This document shows positions 50,176 through 58,513 of a stretch of DNA of 64,000 nt, piece after piece. How positions within the stretch are numbered: position 1 is the first letter of the stretch; every line of letters starts with the position of its first letter. A program made the position numbers and the translations under genes. The DNA comes from Actinomycetales bacterium (GTDB lineage Bacteria > Actinomycetota > Actinomycetes > Actinomycetales > Cellulomonadaceae): positions 168,177 through 232,176 of the forward strand of contig JAHLLI010000007.1 in NCBI GenBank assembly GCA_020444245.1, written 5' to 3'. Under the pieces are notes generated by a model, which worked only from the letters and a program-made list of their open reading frames with translations, searched no databases and had not been told where the DNA came from.

Positions 50176-52176
50176 TCAGACCTGGGAGCGGGTGCGGACG
50201 GCCTCGACGATCCTGGCCACCGCGTCCTCGACCGGCACGCCGTTGTCCTGGCTGCCGTCGCGGTACCGGAAGGAGACCGCGCCGGCCTCCACGTCCTCGC
50301 CGCCGGCGATCAGGGTGAACGGGATCTTCTGCGTCGAGGCGTTGCGGATCTTCTTGCCGAACCGGTCGTCGGACAGGTCGAGCTCGGCCCGGATCCCCGC
50401 CGCTCGCAGCCGTTCGACCACGTCGGCGAGATAGTCGTTGAACGGCTCGGCGACCGGGACGGCAACCACCTGCACCGGCGCCAGCCACGCCGGGAAGGCC
50501 CCCGCGTAGTGCTCGACCAGGATGGCGAAGAACCGCTCGATCGATCCGAAGAGTGCGCGGTGGATCATCACCGGTCGCTGCCGCGACCCGTCGGGCGCGG
50601 TGTACTCCAGCTCGAACAGCTCCGGCTCGAAGAAGTCCAGCTGGATCGTGGACAGCTGCCAGGTCCGCCCGATCGCGTCCTTGGCCTGCACCGAGATCTT
50701 CGGTCCGTAGAACGCGGCGCCACCGGGGTCGTCCACGAGCTCCAGGCCGGAGGCCGTGGCCACCTCGCGCAGGGTCTCGGTCGCCTCCGCCCAGCTCGCG
50801 TCGTCGCCCACCGACTTCTCCGGGTCGCGGGTGGACAGCTCGAGGTAGAACTCCTCGAGCCCGTAGTCCCGCAGCAGGTTCAGCACGAACGTCAGCAGCG
50901 AGGCCAGCTCGTCGCGCATCTGCTCCCGCGTGCAGTAGATGTGTGCGTCGTCCTGGGTGAACCCACGGGCCCTGGTCATCCCGTGCACCACACCGGACTT
51001 CTCGTACCGGTACACGGTTCCGAACTCGAACAGCCGCATCGGCAGCTCGCGGTAGGACCGGCCGCGCGAGGAGTAGATGAGGTTGTGCATCGGGCAGTTC
51101 ATCGGCTTGAGGTAGTAGTCCTGCCCGGCGCGGCGGACGGTGCCGTCGGCGTCGACCTCGGCGTCCAGGTGCATCGGGGGGTACATGCCGTCGGCGTACC
51201 ACTCCAGGTGCCTGGACGTCTCGAACAGCTTCGCCTTGGTGATGTGCGGGGTGTTGACGAAGGAGTACCCGGCCTCGACGTGCCGGCGCCGGGCGTAGTC
51301 CTCCATCTCCATGCGCACGATCCCGCCCCTGGGGTGGAACACCGCCAGGCCGGAGCCGATCTCGTCGGGGAAGCTGAACAGGTCCAGCTCGTTGCCCAGC
51401 CGGCGGTGGTCGCGGCGCTCGGCCTCGGCGACCCGGTCCAGGTAGGCGCGCAGCTCGTCCTTGGTCGGCCACGCGGTGCCGTAGACGCGCTGGAGCTGGG
51501 GGTTCTTCTCCGACCCGCGCCAGTACGCGGCCGCGGACCGGGTGAGCTGGAACCCGTTGCCGATCAGCCTGGTGGAAGGCAGGTGCGGGCCTCGGCACAG
51601 GTCCTGCCACGCCACGGAGCCGTCCCGGCGCAGGTTCTGGTAGATCGACAGGCCGCCGAGACCGACCTCGACGCCGGCGCCGTCCTCCTGGGCACCCGGG
51701 GTGCCCTTCAGGCCGATGAGCTCGAGCTTGTAGGGCTCCGCGGCGAGATCGGCGCGCGCCTCGTCCTCCGACAGGTCCCACCGGCGGAAGGTCTGGCCCT
51801 CCTTGACGATGCGCTGCATCGCCTTCTCCAGGGCCTTGAGGTCCTCGGGGGTGAACGGCGTCTCGACGTCGAAGTCGTAGTAGAAGCCGTCCGCGATCGG
51901 CGGTCCGATCCCCAGCCGGGCGGACGGGTTGATCTGCTGCACGGCCTGGGCGAGCACGTGCGCGGTCGAGTGGCGCAGCACGGCGAGACCGTCCGGCGAG
52001 TCGATCGTCACGGCCTCGACCGTGGCGCCGTCGGGGAGCTCGGCGGCGAGGTCGCGCAGCTCGCCGTCGACCCGCACCACCACCACCTCACGACGGTCGC
52101 CGTACAGCGCGGCGCCGGTCACCGGACCGTCGATCCGCTGCTCGACGCCGTCGACGGTCAGGCTGATCTGGGACAC
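50176..52176 (-). CDS. thrS: threonine--tRNA ligase
   Basis: 666 residues: TGS domain ([17 protein letters not shown]), editing domain with [11 protein letters not shown] and the zinc-type HxxxH, class II core with motif 2 [26 protein letters not shown] and zinc ligands (MNCPMHN Cys, HIY His), and a C-terminal anticodon domain. GTG at 52176 follows a strong GGAGGAG. The upstream leader of about 200 nt holds a T-box-like sequence. Confidence 0.94.
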   Translation of the reverse strand: MSQISLTVDGVEQRIDGPVTGAALYGDRREVVVVRVDGELRDLAAELPDGATVEAVTIDSPDGLAVLRHSTAHVLAQAVQQINPSARLGIGPPIADGFYYDFDVETPFTPEDLKALEKAMQRIVKEGQTFRRWDLSEDEARADLAAEPYKLELIGLKGTPGAQEDGAGVEVGLGGLSIYQNLRRDGSVAWQDLCRGPHLPSTRLIGNGFQLTRSAAAYWRGSEKNPQLQRVYGTAWPTKDELRAYLDRVAEAERRDHRRLGNELDLFSFPDEIGSGLAVFHPRGGIVRMEMEDYARRRHVEAGYSFVNTPHITKAKLFETSRHLEWYADGMYPPMHLDAEVDADGTVRRAGQDYYLKPMNCPMHNLIYSSRGRSYRELPMRLFEFGTVYRYEKSGVVHGMTRARGFTQDDAHIYCTREQMRDELASLLTFVLNLLRDYGLEEFYLELSTRDPEKSVGDDASWAEATETLREVATASGLELVDDPGGAAFYGPKISVQAKDAIGRTWQLSTIQLDFFEPELFELEYTAPDGSRQRPVMIHRALFGSIERFFAILVEHYAGAFPAWLAPVQVVAVPVAEPFNDYLADVVERLRAAGIRAELDLSDDRFGKKIRNASTQKIPFTLIAGGEDVEAGAVSFRYRDGSQDNGVPVEDAVARIVEAVRTRSQV

Positions 52177-52228
52177 GGGTCTCCTCCGGGTGATCGGGCG
52201 GATCGATGCTACCGATCCCGAGCCACGG

Positions 52229-52238
52229 CGCGGTGCCA
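52229..52238 (-). promoter_or_regulatory. T-box core in the thrS leader (candidate riboswitch)
   Basis: TGGCACCGCG on the minus strand is a perfect match to the T-box antiterminator consensus TGGNACCGCG, 52 nt upstream of the thrS start. A short hairpin GGATCG...CGATCC and the GGAGGAG ribosome binding site follow, which would suit translational control. Stem I and the threonine specifier codon were not resolved by eye, and the short consensus can occur by chance in such GC-rich DNA. Confidence 0.4.
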
Positions 52239-52384
52239 TCGGGCCGTGCACGGGCCGGTCCGGGCCCTCGCCCGGAAGCCATGGTGCGACACGCCGGGAC
52301 TGCTCCATCCGGGTGACGCCCGGCGCAGTTCACCCCTGCGGCGAACGGGTGAGGCCCGAACCGTGGAACGACGTCTGACCTGGG

Positions 52385-52390
52385 CATATA
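52385..52390 (-). promoter_or_regulatory. candidate -10 element for thrS
   Basis: TATATG on the minus strand with TTGGGA 15 nt upstream, just beyond the tRNA-Val terminator. It would give a leader of about 200 nt. Confidence 0.35.
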
Positions 52391-52417
52391 CCACGGCTGA
52401 CGGGGTCCCAATCGGGC

Positions 52418-52436
52418 AAAAGCCCCCTTTCGGGGG
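52418..52436 (-). terminator. rho-independent terminator of tRNA-Val(CAC)
   Basis: On the minus strand CCCCC-GAAA-GGGGG is followed by CTTTTG, about 20 nt beyond the tRNA 3' end. One of few hairpins here with a T-run. Confidence 0.8.
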
Positions 52437-52456
52437 ATGGGACCCGGGGGTGTCGG

Positions 52457-52528
52457 TGGGCGATACTGGGTTCGAACCAGTGACCTCCTCGGTGTGAACG
52501 AGGCGCTCTACCACTGAGCCAATCGCCC
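52457..52528 (-). tRNA. tRNA-Val(CAC)
   Basis: 72-nt cloverleaf: acceptor GGGCGAT/ATCGCCC, D arm GGCTCAGTGGTAGAGC, anticodon loop TTCACAC on stem CCTCG/CGAGG, T arm CTGGTTCGAACCCAG, discriminator A. The CCA is not encoded. Confidence 0.95.
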
Positions 52529-52662
52529 GACGTGGCGGTCGAGGTTCAACCGCACGACGCGTCCCGCATGCTACCCGGTACCCGACAGATTGCCGAAACC
52601 ACCGGACCCCGGTCCCCCCGCCGCGGTCCTCCGGCAGGCACCTTCTCCGAGAGGGGTGACAC

Positions 52663-53091
52663 ATGGCCGACAGCCCCCGTGCCGTCCATGAGGCCGTCCC
52701 CATGCACCTGGTGCTCCCCGACGCCAGCGTGCTGCCGATCCGCGCCGACCTCACGTTCGACCCTGCGGATCCCTACACGGTGCGCGCCGACTTCGTCGGT
52801 TCGCACTCGACCTCCACGTGGTTGATCGGGCGCGAGCTCTTCGCGCACGGCATCCTCGCGGACGCGGCCTCGCCCGCCGGCACCGGCGACGTGCGCGTGT
52901 GGCGCGACGAGGACCCCACCTACCTGCTGCTGTCGCTGAGCGGCGTCGAGGGCGATGCGCTCCTCGCCGGCCCCGCCGAGCCGTTCGTGCAGTTCCTGTC
53001 GAAGACCGTGAAGCTCGTCCCGTTCGGCTCCGAGAGCCCGCACATGGAGGACGAGATCTCCCGCCTCATCACCTCGCTGCTGGAGGCCTGA
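52663..53091 (+). CDS. SsgA-family sporulation/cell division regulator
   Basis: 142 residues of the SsgA-like family (SALP) that guides FtsZ in Streptomyces and occurs widely in actinobacteria. Conserved features: TFDPADPYTVRADF, TWLIGRELFAHGI, GTGDVRVWRDED and the LSKTVKLVPFGSE region. In non-sporulating Micrococcales its role in septation is unclear. ATG follows GAGAGGGGTGA. A hairpin terminator follows. Confidence 0.9.
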   Translation: MADSPRAVHEAVPMHLVLPDASVLPIRADLTFDPADPYTVRADFVGSHSTSTWLIGRELFAHGILADAASPAGTGDVRVWRDEDPTYLLLSLSGVEGDALLAGPAEPFVQFLSKTVKLVPFGSESPHMEDEISRLITSLLEA

Positions 53092-53104
53092 GGCAAGGAC
53101 GACC

Positions 53105-53141
53105 CGAGGCCCCGTCAGCCGAGCAAGGCGGCGGGGCCTCG
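53105..53141 (+). terminator. terminator after the SsgA-family gene
   Basis: CGAGGCCCCG / CGGGGCCTCG, 10-bp stem with a 17-nt loop, 14 bp after the stop and before the convergent pabC end. Confidence 0.65.
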
Positions 53142-53168
53142 TGGTGCCCGGACCACGGCGCGGACGAC

Positions 53169-54014
53169 TCAGGGGTCGATCTGCTCGGCCGCCCGCCTGG
53201 CGTAGAGCTCGGTGACCTCCGCGATCAGCGGGGTGGTCTCCAGCGGGGTGCCGTCCAGCTCCACCACGGGCACGAAGGTGCGGATCGAGCCGCACAGCGC
53301 CAGCCCTGCCCGGCCGGCCTCGACCTCGTCGAGCACGTCCCACGCCAAGGTCTGCTCTCGCACCGGCAGGCCGTCCGCGGCGGACCACTCCAGGACCAGG
53401 TCGCGGGTGATGCCCTTGAGGCAGCCGCTGGACAGCGGCGGCGTGAGCAGCTCGCCGTCGATCTCCACGAAGACGTTGGACCCGGTGCCCTCGCACAGCT
53501 CGCCGCGGGTGTTGGCCAGCCACGCCTCGTCGGCGCCCACCTTGGTGGCGTCCGCGACGGCGACCACGTTCTCCGCGTACGACGTCGTCTTGAGCCCGGC
53601 GAGGGCCGAGCGCTCGTTGCGCACCCACGGCGACCGGACGGTGCGGATCGGGTGCGGCGGCGGCACGGGCCCGGCGACCACGAGGACGGTCTGCGGCCCG
53701 GGCGTGCGGGTGGAGCCCAGCGGTCCGACGCCGGCGGTCACGGTGATCCGCAACCGACCCAGGTCGGGCCGCTCGCCGAGCACCGCGTCGACCCCGGCCC
53801 GCACCGCGTCCAGGTCCGGGTCCGCCAGGCCGAGCCCGCGGGCCGAGCGGGTCAGCCGGGCCAGGTGCCGGCTCAGGGCGAACGCCCGGCCATCGACCAC
53901 CTGGCAGGTCTCGAACACCCCGTCACCCACGGTGATGCCGTGGTCCACCGGGCTGAGCGCCGGTGCCTCGGGGTCGCGCAGCCGTCCGTCCAGCCACACC
54001 ACGATGTCGTCCAT
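53169..54014 (-). CDS. pabC: class IV aminotransferase, probable aminodeoxychorismate lyase
   Basis: 281-residue fold-type IV PLP protein: DHGITVGDGVFET near the N-terminus, PLP lysine in GLKTTSYAENV, GTGSNVFVEIDGEL and SGCLKGITRDLVL. Beside pabB it most likely releases pyruvate from aminodeoxychorismate to give p-aminobenzoate for folate. D-alanine or branched-chain transaminase activity is the alternative. ATG at 54014. Confidence 0.82.
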   Translation of the reverse strand: MDDIVVWLDGRLRDPEAPALSPVDHGITVGDGVFETCQVVDGRAFALSRHLARLTRSARGLGLADPDLDAVRAGVDAVLGERPDLGRLRITVTAGVGPLGSTRTPGPQTVLVVAGPVPPPHPIRTVRSPWVRNERSALAGLKTTSYAENVVAVADATKVGADEAWLANTRGELCEGTGSNVFVEIDGELLTPPLSSGCLKGITRDLVLEWSAADGLPVREQTLAWDVLDEVEAGRAGLALCGSIRTFVPVVELDGTPLETTPLIAEVTELYARRAAEQIDP

Positions 54015-54049
54015 CGGCCTCCTTCCACCGCGCCCATCCTGGCGCACGC

Positions 54050-55105
54050 TCAGCCGCTCGCGAGCCCGACGAGCCGTCGCGCCTTCAGCTCGGTCTCCGC
54101 CCACTCGGCGGCGGGGTCGGAGTCCCAGGTGATCCCGGCGCCGGTCCCGAAGTGCAGCCTCCCGCCGCCGTCGGGCGTCCACCAGAACGTCCGGATGCCC
54201 ACCGCGAGCTCGGCGCGCCCCGCGTCGGCGTCCAGCCAGCCGACCGCGCCGCAGTAGGGGCCGCGCGGCACGGGCTCGAGGTGGTCGATGAGGCCGAGGG
54301 CGGCGTGCTTGGGCGCGCCCGAGACCGACGCCGGCGGGAAGGTGGCTGCCAGGACCTGCGGCCAGGAGGCGTCGAGCAGCATGCCGCGCACCGTGGTCAC
54401 CAGGTGCACGAGCCCGGGGTGCGCCTCGACCTTCAGCAGACCCGTGACCTCGACGGTGCCGGGCCGGCACACCCGCTGCAGGTCGTTGCGCACCATGTCG
54501 GCGATCATCACGTTCTCGGCGGCGTCCTTCGCCGTGAGGCCCTCGGCGGTGACCGCGGTGCCCTTGATCGGCCCGGAGGTGATCCACCCGTCCGCGACCC
54601 GTAGGAACAGCTCCGGCGACGCGGTGACCACCCACACCGGTGGGGCAGAGCCGCCGGCCGGCACGTGGATCGCCCCGCCATACGGCGCCGGGTTGCCTGC
54701 GGCCAGCCGGGCGGCCAGAGCGGCGGCGTCCGGCTCGCCGTGCTCGACGGCCAGCGGCGCGTCCAGCACCCGGCAGAGGTTGACCTGGTACACGTCACCG
54801 TCGCGGATCGCGTCGCGCACCGCTGCGACGCCGTGGAGGTAGGCCGTCCGGTCCAGCGACGTGGCCCACTCCCCCGGGCGCGGGCCACGCCACGGTGCGC
54901 CGGCTCCGGGCCCGGGGTGGGGTTCGGACTCGGCGAAGCGCCACGCCCGCACCGGGCCCTCGAAGTCGGCCACCACGGCCCAGAAGCCCTCGGTGACCCG
55001 ATCGGCCTGGGTGACCAGGTCCACGTGGTCGACCACACCCCGGGCCCGGCGCCCGCCGAGCAGCGCCCAGCCCTCGGCAGGATCGTCACGCGGCGGACGG
55101 GTCAT
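54050..55105 (-). CDS. pabB: aminodeoxychorismate synthase component I
   Basis: 351-residue chorismate-binding enzyme. Signature PIKGTA (the Lys diagnostic of PabB), ENVMIADMVRNDL, and the C-terminal FPPASVSGAPKHAA and GPYCGAVGW motifs. Makes 4-amino-4-deoxychorismate with a PabA glutaminase, not seen in the window. ATG at 55105 is preceded 6 nt upstream by TACGGT, so the message may be leaderless. Shorter than anthranilate synthase TrpE. Confidence 0.88.
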   Translation of the reverse strand: MTRPPRDDPAEGWALLGGRRARGVVDHVDLVTQADRVTEGFWAVVADFEGPVRAWRFAESEPHPGPGAGAPWRGPRPGEWATSLDRTAYLHGVAAVRDAIRDGDVYQVNLCRVLDAPLAVEHGEPDAAALAARLAAGNPAPYGGAIHVPAGGSAPPVWVVTASPELFLRVADGWITSGPIKGTAVTAEGLTAKDAAENVMIADMVRNDLQRVCRPGTVEVTGLLKVEAHPGLVHLVTTVRGMLLDASWPQVLAATFPPASVSGAPKHAALGLIDHLEPVPRGPYCGAVGWLDADAGRAELAVGIRTFWWTPDGGGRLHFGTGAGITWDSDPAAEWAETELKARRLVGLASG

Positions 55106-55111
55106 CGGCAC

Positions 55112-55117
55112 ACCGTA
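55112..55117 (-). promoter_or_regulatory. -10 element of pabB
   Basis: TACGGT on the minus strand, 6 nt before the ATG, consistent with a leaderless transcript. Confidence 0.35.
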
Positions 55118-55127
55118 GAGCGTCGAG

Positions 55128-55158
55128 TTGGACTCTCGGGAAGGGCGTCGACTAGAGT
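55128..55158 (+). promoter_or_regulatory. promoter of the tRNA-Gly-Cys-Val array
   Basis: TTGGAC (55128-55133) and TAGAGT (55153-55158) with a 19-bp spacer, about 36 bp before tRNA-Gly. Confidence 0.5.
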
Positions 55159-55193
55159 TCCGGATGCGCACGACGCCCCGGCGGACGTGTCGC

Positions 55194-55266
55194 GCGGACG
55201 TGGCTCAGTTGGTAGAGCATCACCTTGCCAAGGTGAGGGTCGCGGGTTCGAGTCCCGTCGTCCGCT
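55194..55266 (+). tRNA. tRNA-Gly(GCC)
   Basis: 73-nt cloverleaf: acceptor GCGGACG/CGTCCGC, D arm GGCTCAGTTGGTAGAGC, anticodon loop TTGCCAA, T arm GCGGGTTCGAGTCCCGT, discriminator U. Confidence 0.96.
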
Positions 55267-55303
55267 CGGAGGCGACATCCACCACGTGGACACTGGCCTC
55301 AAC

Positions 55304-55374
55304 GGTGGAGTGGCCGAGAGGCGAGGCAGCGGCCTGCAAAGCCGTATACACGGGTTCGAATCCCGTCTCCACCT
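55304..55374 (+). tRNA. tRNA-Cys(GCA)
   Basis: 71-nt cloverleaf: acceptor GGTGGAG/CTCCACC, anticodon loop CTGCAAA, T arm CGGGTTCGAATCCCG, discriminator U as required for cysteine tRNAs. Confidence 0.96.
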
Positions 55375-55400
55375 CGCAGAGCAGTACCTTGCAGGACCAC

Positions 55401-55472
55401 GGGCGATTGGCGCAGCGGGAGCGCGCTTCCCTGACACGGAAGAGGTCACTGGTTCGATCCCAGTATCGCCCA
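55401..55472 (+). tRNA. tRNA-Val(GAC)
   Basis: 72-nt cloverleaf: acceptor GGGCGAT/ATCGCCC, anticodon loop CTGACAC on stem CTTCC/GGAAG, T arm CTGGTTCGATCCCAG, discriminator A, followed by an encoded CCA (55473-55475). Last tRNA of the array and the probable attachment target of the integrase encoded 190 bp downstream. Confidence 0.96.
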
Positions 55473-55490
55473 CCAGTATTACCGCAGGTC

Positions 55491-55525
55491 AGAAGGCCGC
55501 CACCGGGAAGCCGGGGCGGCCTTCT
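55491..55525 (+). terminator. terminator of the tRNA array
   Basis: AGAAGGCCGCC / GGCGGCCTTCT, 11-bp stem with a 13-nt loop, followed by TCGCG; 16 bp after the tRNA-Val CCA. Confidence 0.65.
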
Positions 55526-55531
55526 TCGCGT

Positions 55532-55574
55532 CGTACGCCAACTGCGTACGCCAACTGGCTCCTCCATTGGCGTA
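55532..55574. repeat. iteron-like repeats, candidate integrase arm sites
   Basis: CGTACGCCAACTG occurs twice in direct tandem (55532-55544, 55545-55557) and TTGGCGTA, the inverse of its TACGCCAA core, lies at 55567-55574. They sit between the tRNA and the integrase gene. Confidence 0.7.
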
Positions 55575-55667
55575 TCGCGGGACGGGACGAACGCAGGCGA
55601 GCGGAGACACATGCCGACGACGTGATGCCCCTTCCGCCGGGCCCGGGGCATCGCGTCGGCAGCGCCA

Positions 55668-56885
55668 TCAGAGGCCCAAGGCCTCGCCCAAGGCGTCCAT
55701 CGCCTTCCGGGCCGTCGGCGTCGTCAAGTGGGCGTAGACCTCCGCGGTGACCTGGGTCCCCGCGTGACCGAGCAGTTCCGAGACTGCCTTGAGGTGCACT
55801 CCCCCTTCGAGCATCGCGGTGGCGGCCGAGTGCCTCAGCGTGTGGACGGTCGCGCCGGCAATCCCTGCGCGCTGTGCGGCCACTGTGAAGGCCCGTAGCG
55901 CAGTCCGTGGATCGATCGGCCTGCCCGAGGCGGCAGTGAACACGTGCCCATTCTCGACCCACCCATCGGCTGCCCGCCGCCGATCCAGATCCTGGTCCGT
56001 TCGGTGAGCCGCCAGGAGCGCCATCACTCCCGCCGAAGGCGCCAGGACGCGCCGTGAGGCACGCGTCTTCGGCGAGGCGACGACCAGCTGACCCTCGACG
56101 CGCGAGAGCGTCCCGCGGATCGCCAGGGTTCCCTTGTCGAAGTCGACGTCCTCCCACCGAAGCGCAAGTGCCTCACCCTTTCGGATCCCGGTGGCCGCGA
56201 TCAGGGCGAACAGCGCGCGATGGTGCGTGCGGTAGCCGCCGCGCTCGAGCCGGAGGGCGTCGAGCTCGCCGGCGGCAGCCACGATCCTCACAACCTCATC
56301 TGCCGAGAGAACGCGCGCCTCCTTGCGCTCCGCGGTCGGCGGATCGACCGCGAGTGCTGGGTTCTTGCTGAGGACCCCATCGCGCACGGCTCCGTCGAGA
56401 AGGAGCCTCAGGACCCGGAACGCGCGATGGATGGAGGCGTCACTCAACGCGCGCGTTCGGATCGGCTCGCCCCCGGCCCCGCGAGCCTTGCGGGTCCGCT
56501 TCCGGAGCTCGAGCACCCAAGCGTCGACGTGCGACGGGCGGAGCCGCGCAAGCGGGGTGCGCCCGAGGGCGGTTGGCTTCACCTGCTTCTCGAGCATCGA
56601 GAGCATCAGCGACTTCGTTGCCGGCCGGCGCGACGACGCCGCGAGAGTGTTCGCCGCCCAGTGATCACTCCATGCCGCGACGGTCATGCGGGCATCCCTG
56701 ACCGGCCGACCCGCCGCAATGCGGGCGCGCGCCTCGGCAAGCCTCTCCCTAGCCTCTGCCTGCGTCGCGCCGTAGACGGACACCCTGCGCCGCCGGCCGT
56801 CTTCGTCGGTGAAGCCGAGCCGCGCTTGCCATGTGCCGTTGGGGCGGCGTGAGTACGTCCCCTCGCTGTTCTGACGCTTCGCCAT
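55668..56885 (-). CDS. int: tyrosine-type site-specific integrase
   Basis: 405 residues: N-terminal AP2-like arm-binding region (GTYSRRPNGTWQARLGFTDEDG), SAM-like core-binding domain (about 65-170), and catalytic domain with Arg in ATGIRKGEAL, HTLR (H348, R351), GHAG (H374) and nucleophile Y384 (AEVYAHL). ATG at 56885; longer frame upstream is unsupported. Mediates integration of the element into the adjacent tRNA. Its gene points toward the tRNA array, the usual orientation. Confidence 0.93.
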   Translation of the reverse strand: MAKRQNSEGTYSRRPNGTWQARLGFTDEDGRRRRVSVYGATQAEARERLAEARARIAAGRPVRDARMTVAAWSDHWAANTLAASSRRPATKSLMLSMLEKQVKPTALGRTPLARLRPSHVDAWVLELRKRTRKARGAGGEPIRTRALSDASIHRAFRVLRLLLDGAVRDGVLSKNPALAVDPPTAERKEARVLSADEVVRIVAAAGELDALRLERGGYRTHHRALFALIAATGIRKGEALALRWEDVDFDKGTLAIRGTLSRVEGQLVVASPKTRASRRVLAPSAGVMALLAAHRTDQDLDRRRAADGWVENGHVFTAASGRPIDPRTALRAFTVAAQRAGIAGATVHTLRHSAATAMLEGGVHLKAVSELLGHAGTQVTAEVYAHLTTPTARKAMDALGEALGL

Positions 56886-57022
56886 CGCGGCCTCCACTGC
56901 TCCTGGCGCCGATCGGCCTTCGCGGAGTCTGCGCCCTCGGGAATGGCGGTGTCCCTTCCGCCCCGGCTCTCTTGTGGACAACCGCGTTCCAGCCGCCCAG
57001 TAGCAAGAGGCTGGCCGGGTGT

Positions 57023-57277
57023 TCACAGCTCGCACTGGCGCTCGACGAACTCGCTGAGCGCCCAGACCGGGATCTTGTGGAGCCGACCGATGTGAATCGA
57101 CTTCACCACTCCTGCGTCGAGCAGCTCGTACATCAACGTCCTACCCACGCCGAGGCGGTGCGCTGCCTCGGCGACCGTGAGCAGAAGCTTCTCCTCCGAG
57201 TCCTTCTTCGCGCCTGGAAGCGACTGGCCCGTGGATTCCGGGGCCGCGGTCTGGCGCGCTGACGTTGCGGTTCTCAT
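57023..57277 (-). CDS. xis: excisionase / MerR-like helix-turn-helix protein
   Basis: 84 residues. C-terminal part LLLTVAEAAHRLGVGRTLMYELLDAGVVKSIHIGRLHKIPVWALSEFV is a typical HTH_17 (BldC/Xis-like) domain used by excisionases and element regulators. ATG at 57277 preceded by a GAGGTC purine run. Located just upstream of the integrase on the same strand, the classical xis-int order. Confidence 0.85.
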   Translation of the reverse strand: MRTATSARQTAAPESTGQSLPGAKKDSEEKLLLTVAEAAHRLGVGRTLMYELLDAGVVKSIHIGRLHKIPVWALSEFVERQCEL

Positions 57278-57542
57278 GGCCGACCTCCATCGCAGGTGAA
57301 CCCGCATCGTGGGGCGGCGCGATAGATCGTCCGATGACGGGTGCGCCTGCGACGCAACGGCGCGCACTGCCATCTTCGCGCGAGTCATCGCGGACTCGCC
57401 CATCATCGAACCCGGCCCGCCGTCCAGCCCCGTCGTCGGCTGCAACCCACTGGCTTCTGACCTGCGCTTCTCCCCCCGTCATCACCGGATCTACCACCCT
57501 CCGACAGCGTCCTTGACACCCGCAAGCACCAAGGAGGACGCC
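57278..57542. promoter_or_regulatory. divergent control region between xis and the element operon
   Basis: A 265-bp gap without a convincing gene. It holds GATGACGGG (57333-57341) and its inverse CCCGTCATC (57475-57483), which may be binding sites for Xis or the sigma-like protein. A strong AAGGAGG lies before the ATG at 57543. Confidence 0.4.
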
Positions 57543-58388
57543 ATGGATGAGCAGAAGGTCGAGGCGCTCGACCTACCCCCGTTGACGAGGAAGAGCGAGG
57601 TGCTGCTCGCCTGGCTGGCGGCGATCGACGCGCAAGGCTGGGACGGGCCGGCGGGCAGGGATCTGTTGGAGTTCATCCGAATCGACATGGTCCGTCCGCT
57701 GGTGATCCACGCCGGGCTTCGCGGCCTGGCGGCCGGCCAAGCGGAGTCGACGGCCTGGCAGGAAGTCTGGTTCGCCCTCCGCCGACCCGCATTGCGCACC
57801 GCTGCGGAGCCCTGGGGCGTGCTTTGGGGCACAGCTCGCCGCGCGGCTCTCGGCGAACGGGTCACCGCGAAGTTCCTGTCCAGCGTGCGGAGCTCCTGGC
57901 GCTACGAGCAGGCCGTGCGCGAGGGCGACCTGGAGTCGCCCCTGTCTCTGGACGAACTCCTCGACAGAGGATGGGCTCCCCCAGACCAACAGGCCCAGCC
58001 AGACGAGGTCGCGAGCGTGGCCGGCGCCGTGGACGACGCGGCCGGGGCCTTGCGGTCAGCCGGGTGGCCGGCTGCCCAAGCCCGGTTGATCGTCGCGCTC
58101 ATCGTGCTCGACGTGCGCGAGGACGACCCGCGGTGCACCGCAGTCGGGTGGCGCGACCTTGCGTCCCAGGTCGGGATCGCCCCGTGGCAGGCACGACGCC
58201 TGATGGTGCTGCTCCGCGGTACCCCGTCGGCACCTGGGCTGATCCGTCGGTTGCGAGACGAGGGTCGGCCGGTGCTGCGCGAGCCGTCCGTTCGTCAGGC
58301 CCTGCAGTCCAGCAGACGACGCCGTGTCTCCCCCGGTGCCGCGGCTGCCATCGCGGTCGAGGACTGTCCACAGCGCCTCGCGAGCTGA
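57543..58388 (+). CDS. sigma-factor-like regulator of the element
   Basis: 281 residues, no close family recognised. A segment around residues 65-105 (ESTAWQEVWFALRRP ... WGVLWGTARRAALGE) resembles sigma-70 region 2 in pattern, and a C-terminal WRDLASQVGIAPWQARRLMVLLRG resembles a helix-turn-helix such as region 4. It could be a divergent ECF-type sigma factor or a DNA-binding regulator of the Tad operon. ATG 57543 follows AAGGAGG with ideal spacing. First gene of the plus-strand element operon, divergent from xis-int. Confidence 0.6.
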   Translation: MDEQKVEALDLPPLTRKSEVLLAWLAAIDAQGWDGPAGRDLLEFIRIDMVRPLVIHAGLRGLAAGQAESTAWQEVWFALRRPALRTAAEPWGVLWGTARRAALGERVTAKFLSSVRSSWRYEQAVREGDLESPLSLDELLDRGWAPPDQQAQPDEVASVAGAVDDAAGALRSAGWPAAQARLIVALIVLDVREDDPRCTAVGWRDLASQVGIAPWQARRLMVLLRGTPSAPGLIRRLRDEGRPVLREPSVRQALQSSRRRRVSPGAAAAIAVEDCPQRLAS

Positions 58389-58513
58389 CGGTTTCCACAC
58401 GGCTGTCCGTCCTCCGGTGCGCGGTTGCGTGTTGGAGTGCACACCTGATTCCTGAGGGGCCGTGCCTCCCGGAACTCCGTCGAGGGTTCACAGCGCGCCC
58501 AAGGAGTGGTGAA
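58389..58513. other. gap before the lipoprotein gene
   Basis: 125 bp without a gene; only an AAGGAG ribosome binding site at 58501-58506 stands out. Confidence 0.4.

Noticed and set aside
52457..55475. the two tRNA-Val genes as ends of a mobile unit
   Set aside because: They are in opposite orientation with different anticodons; shared ends reflect tRNA homology and the genes between are ordinary (ssgA-like, pabC, pabB).
57513..57518. TTGACA as a -35 for the element operon
   Set aside because: A -10 at correct spacing would overlap the start codon at 57543, leaving no room for the strong ribosome binding site.
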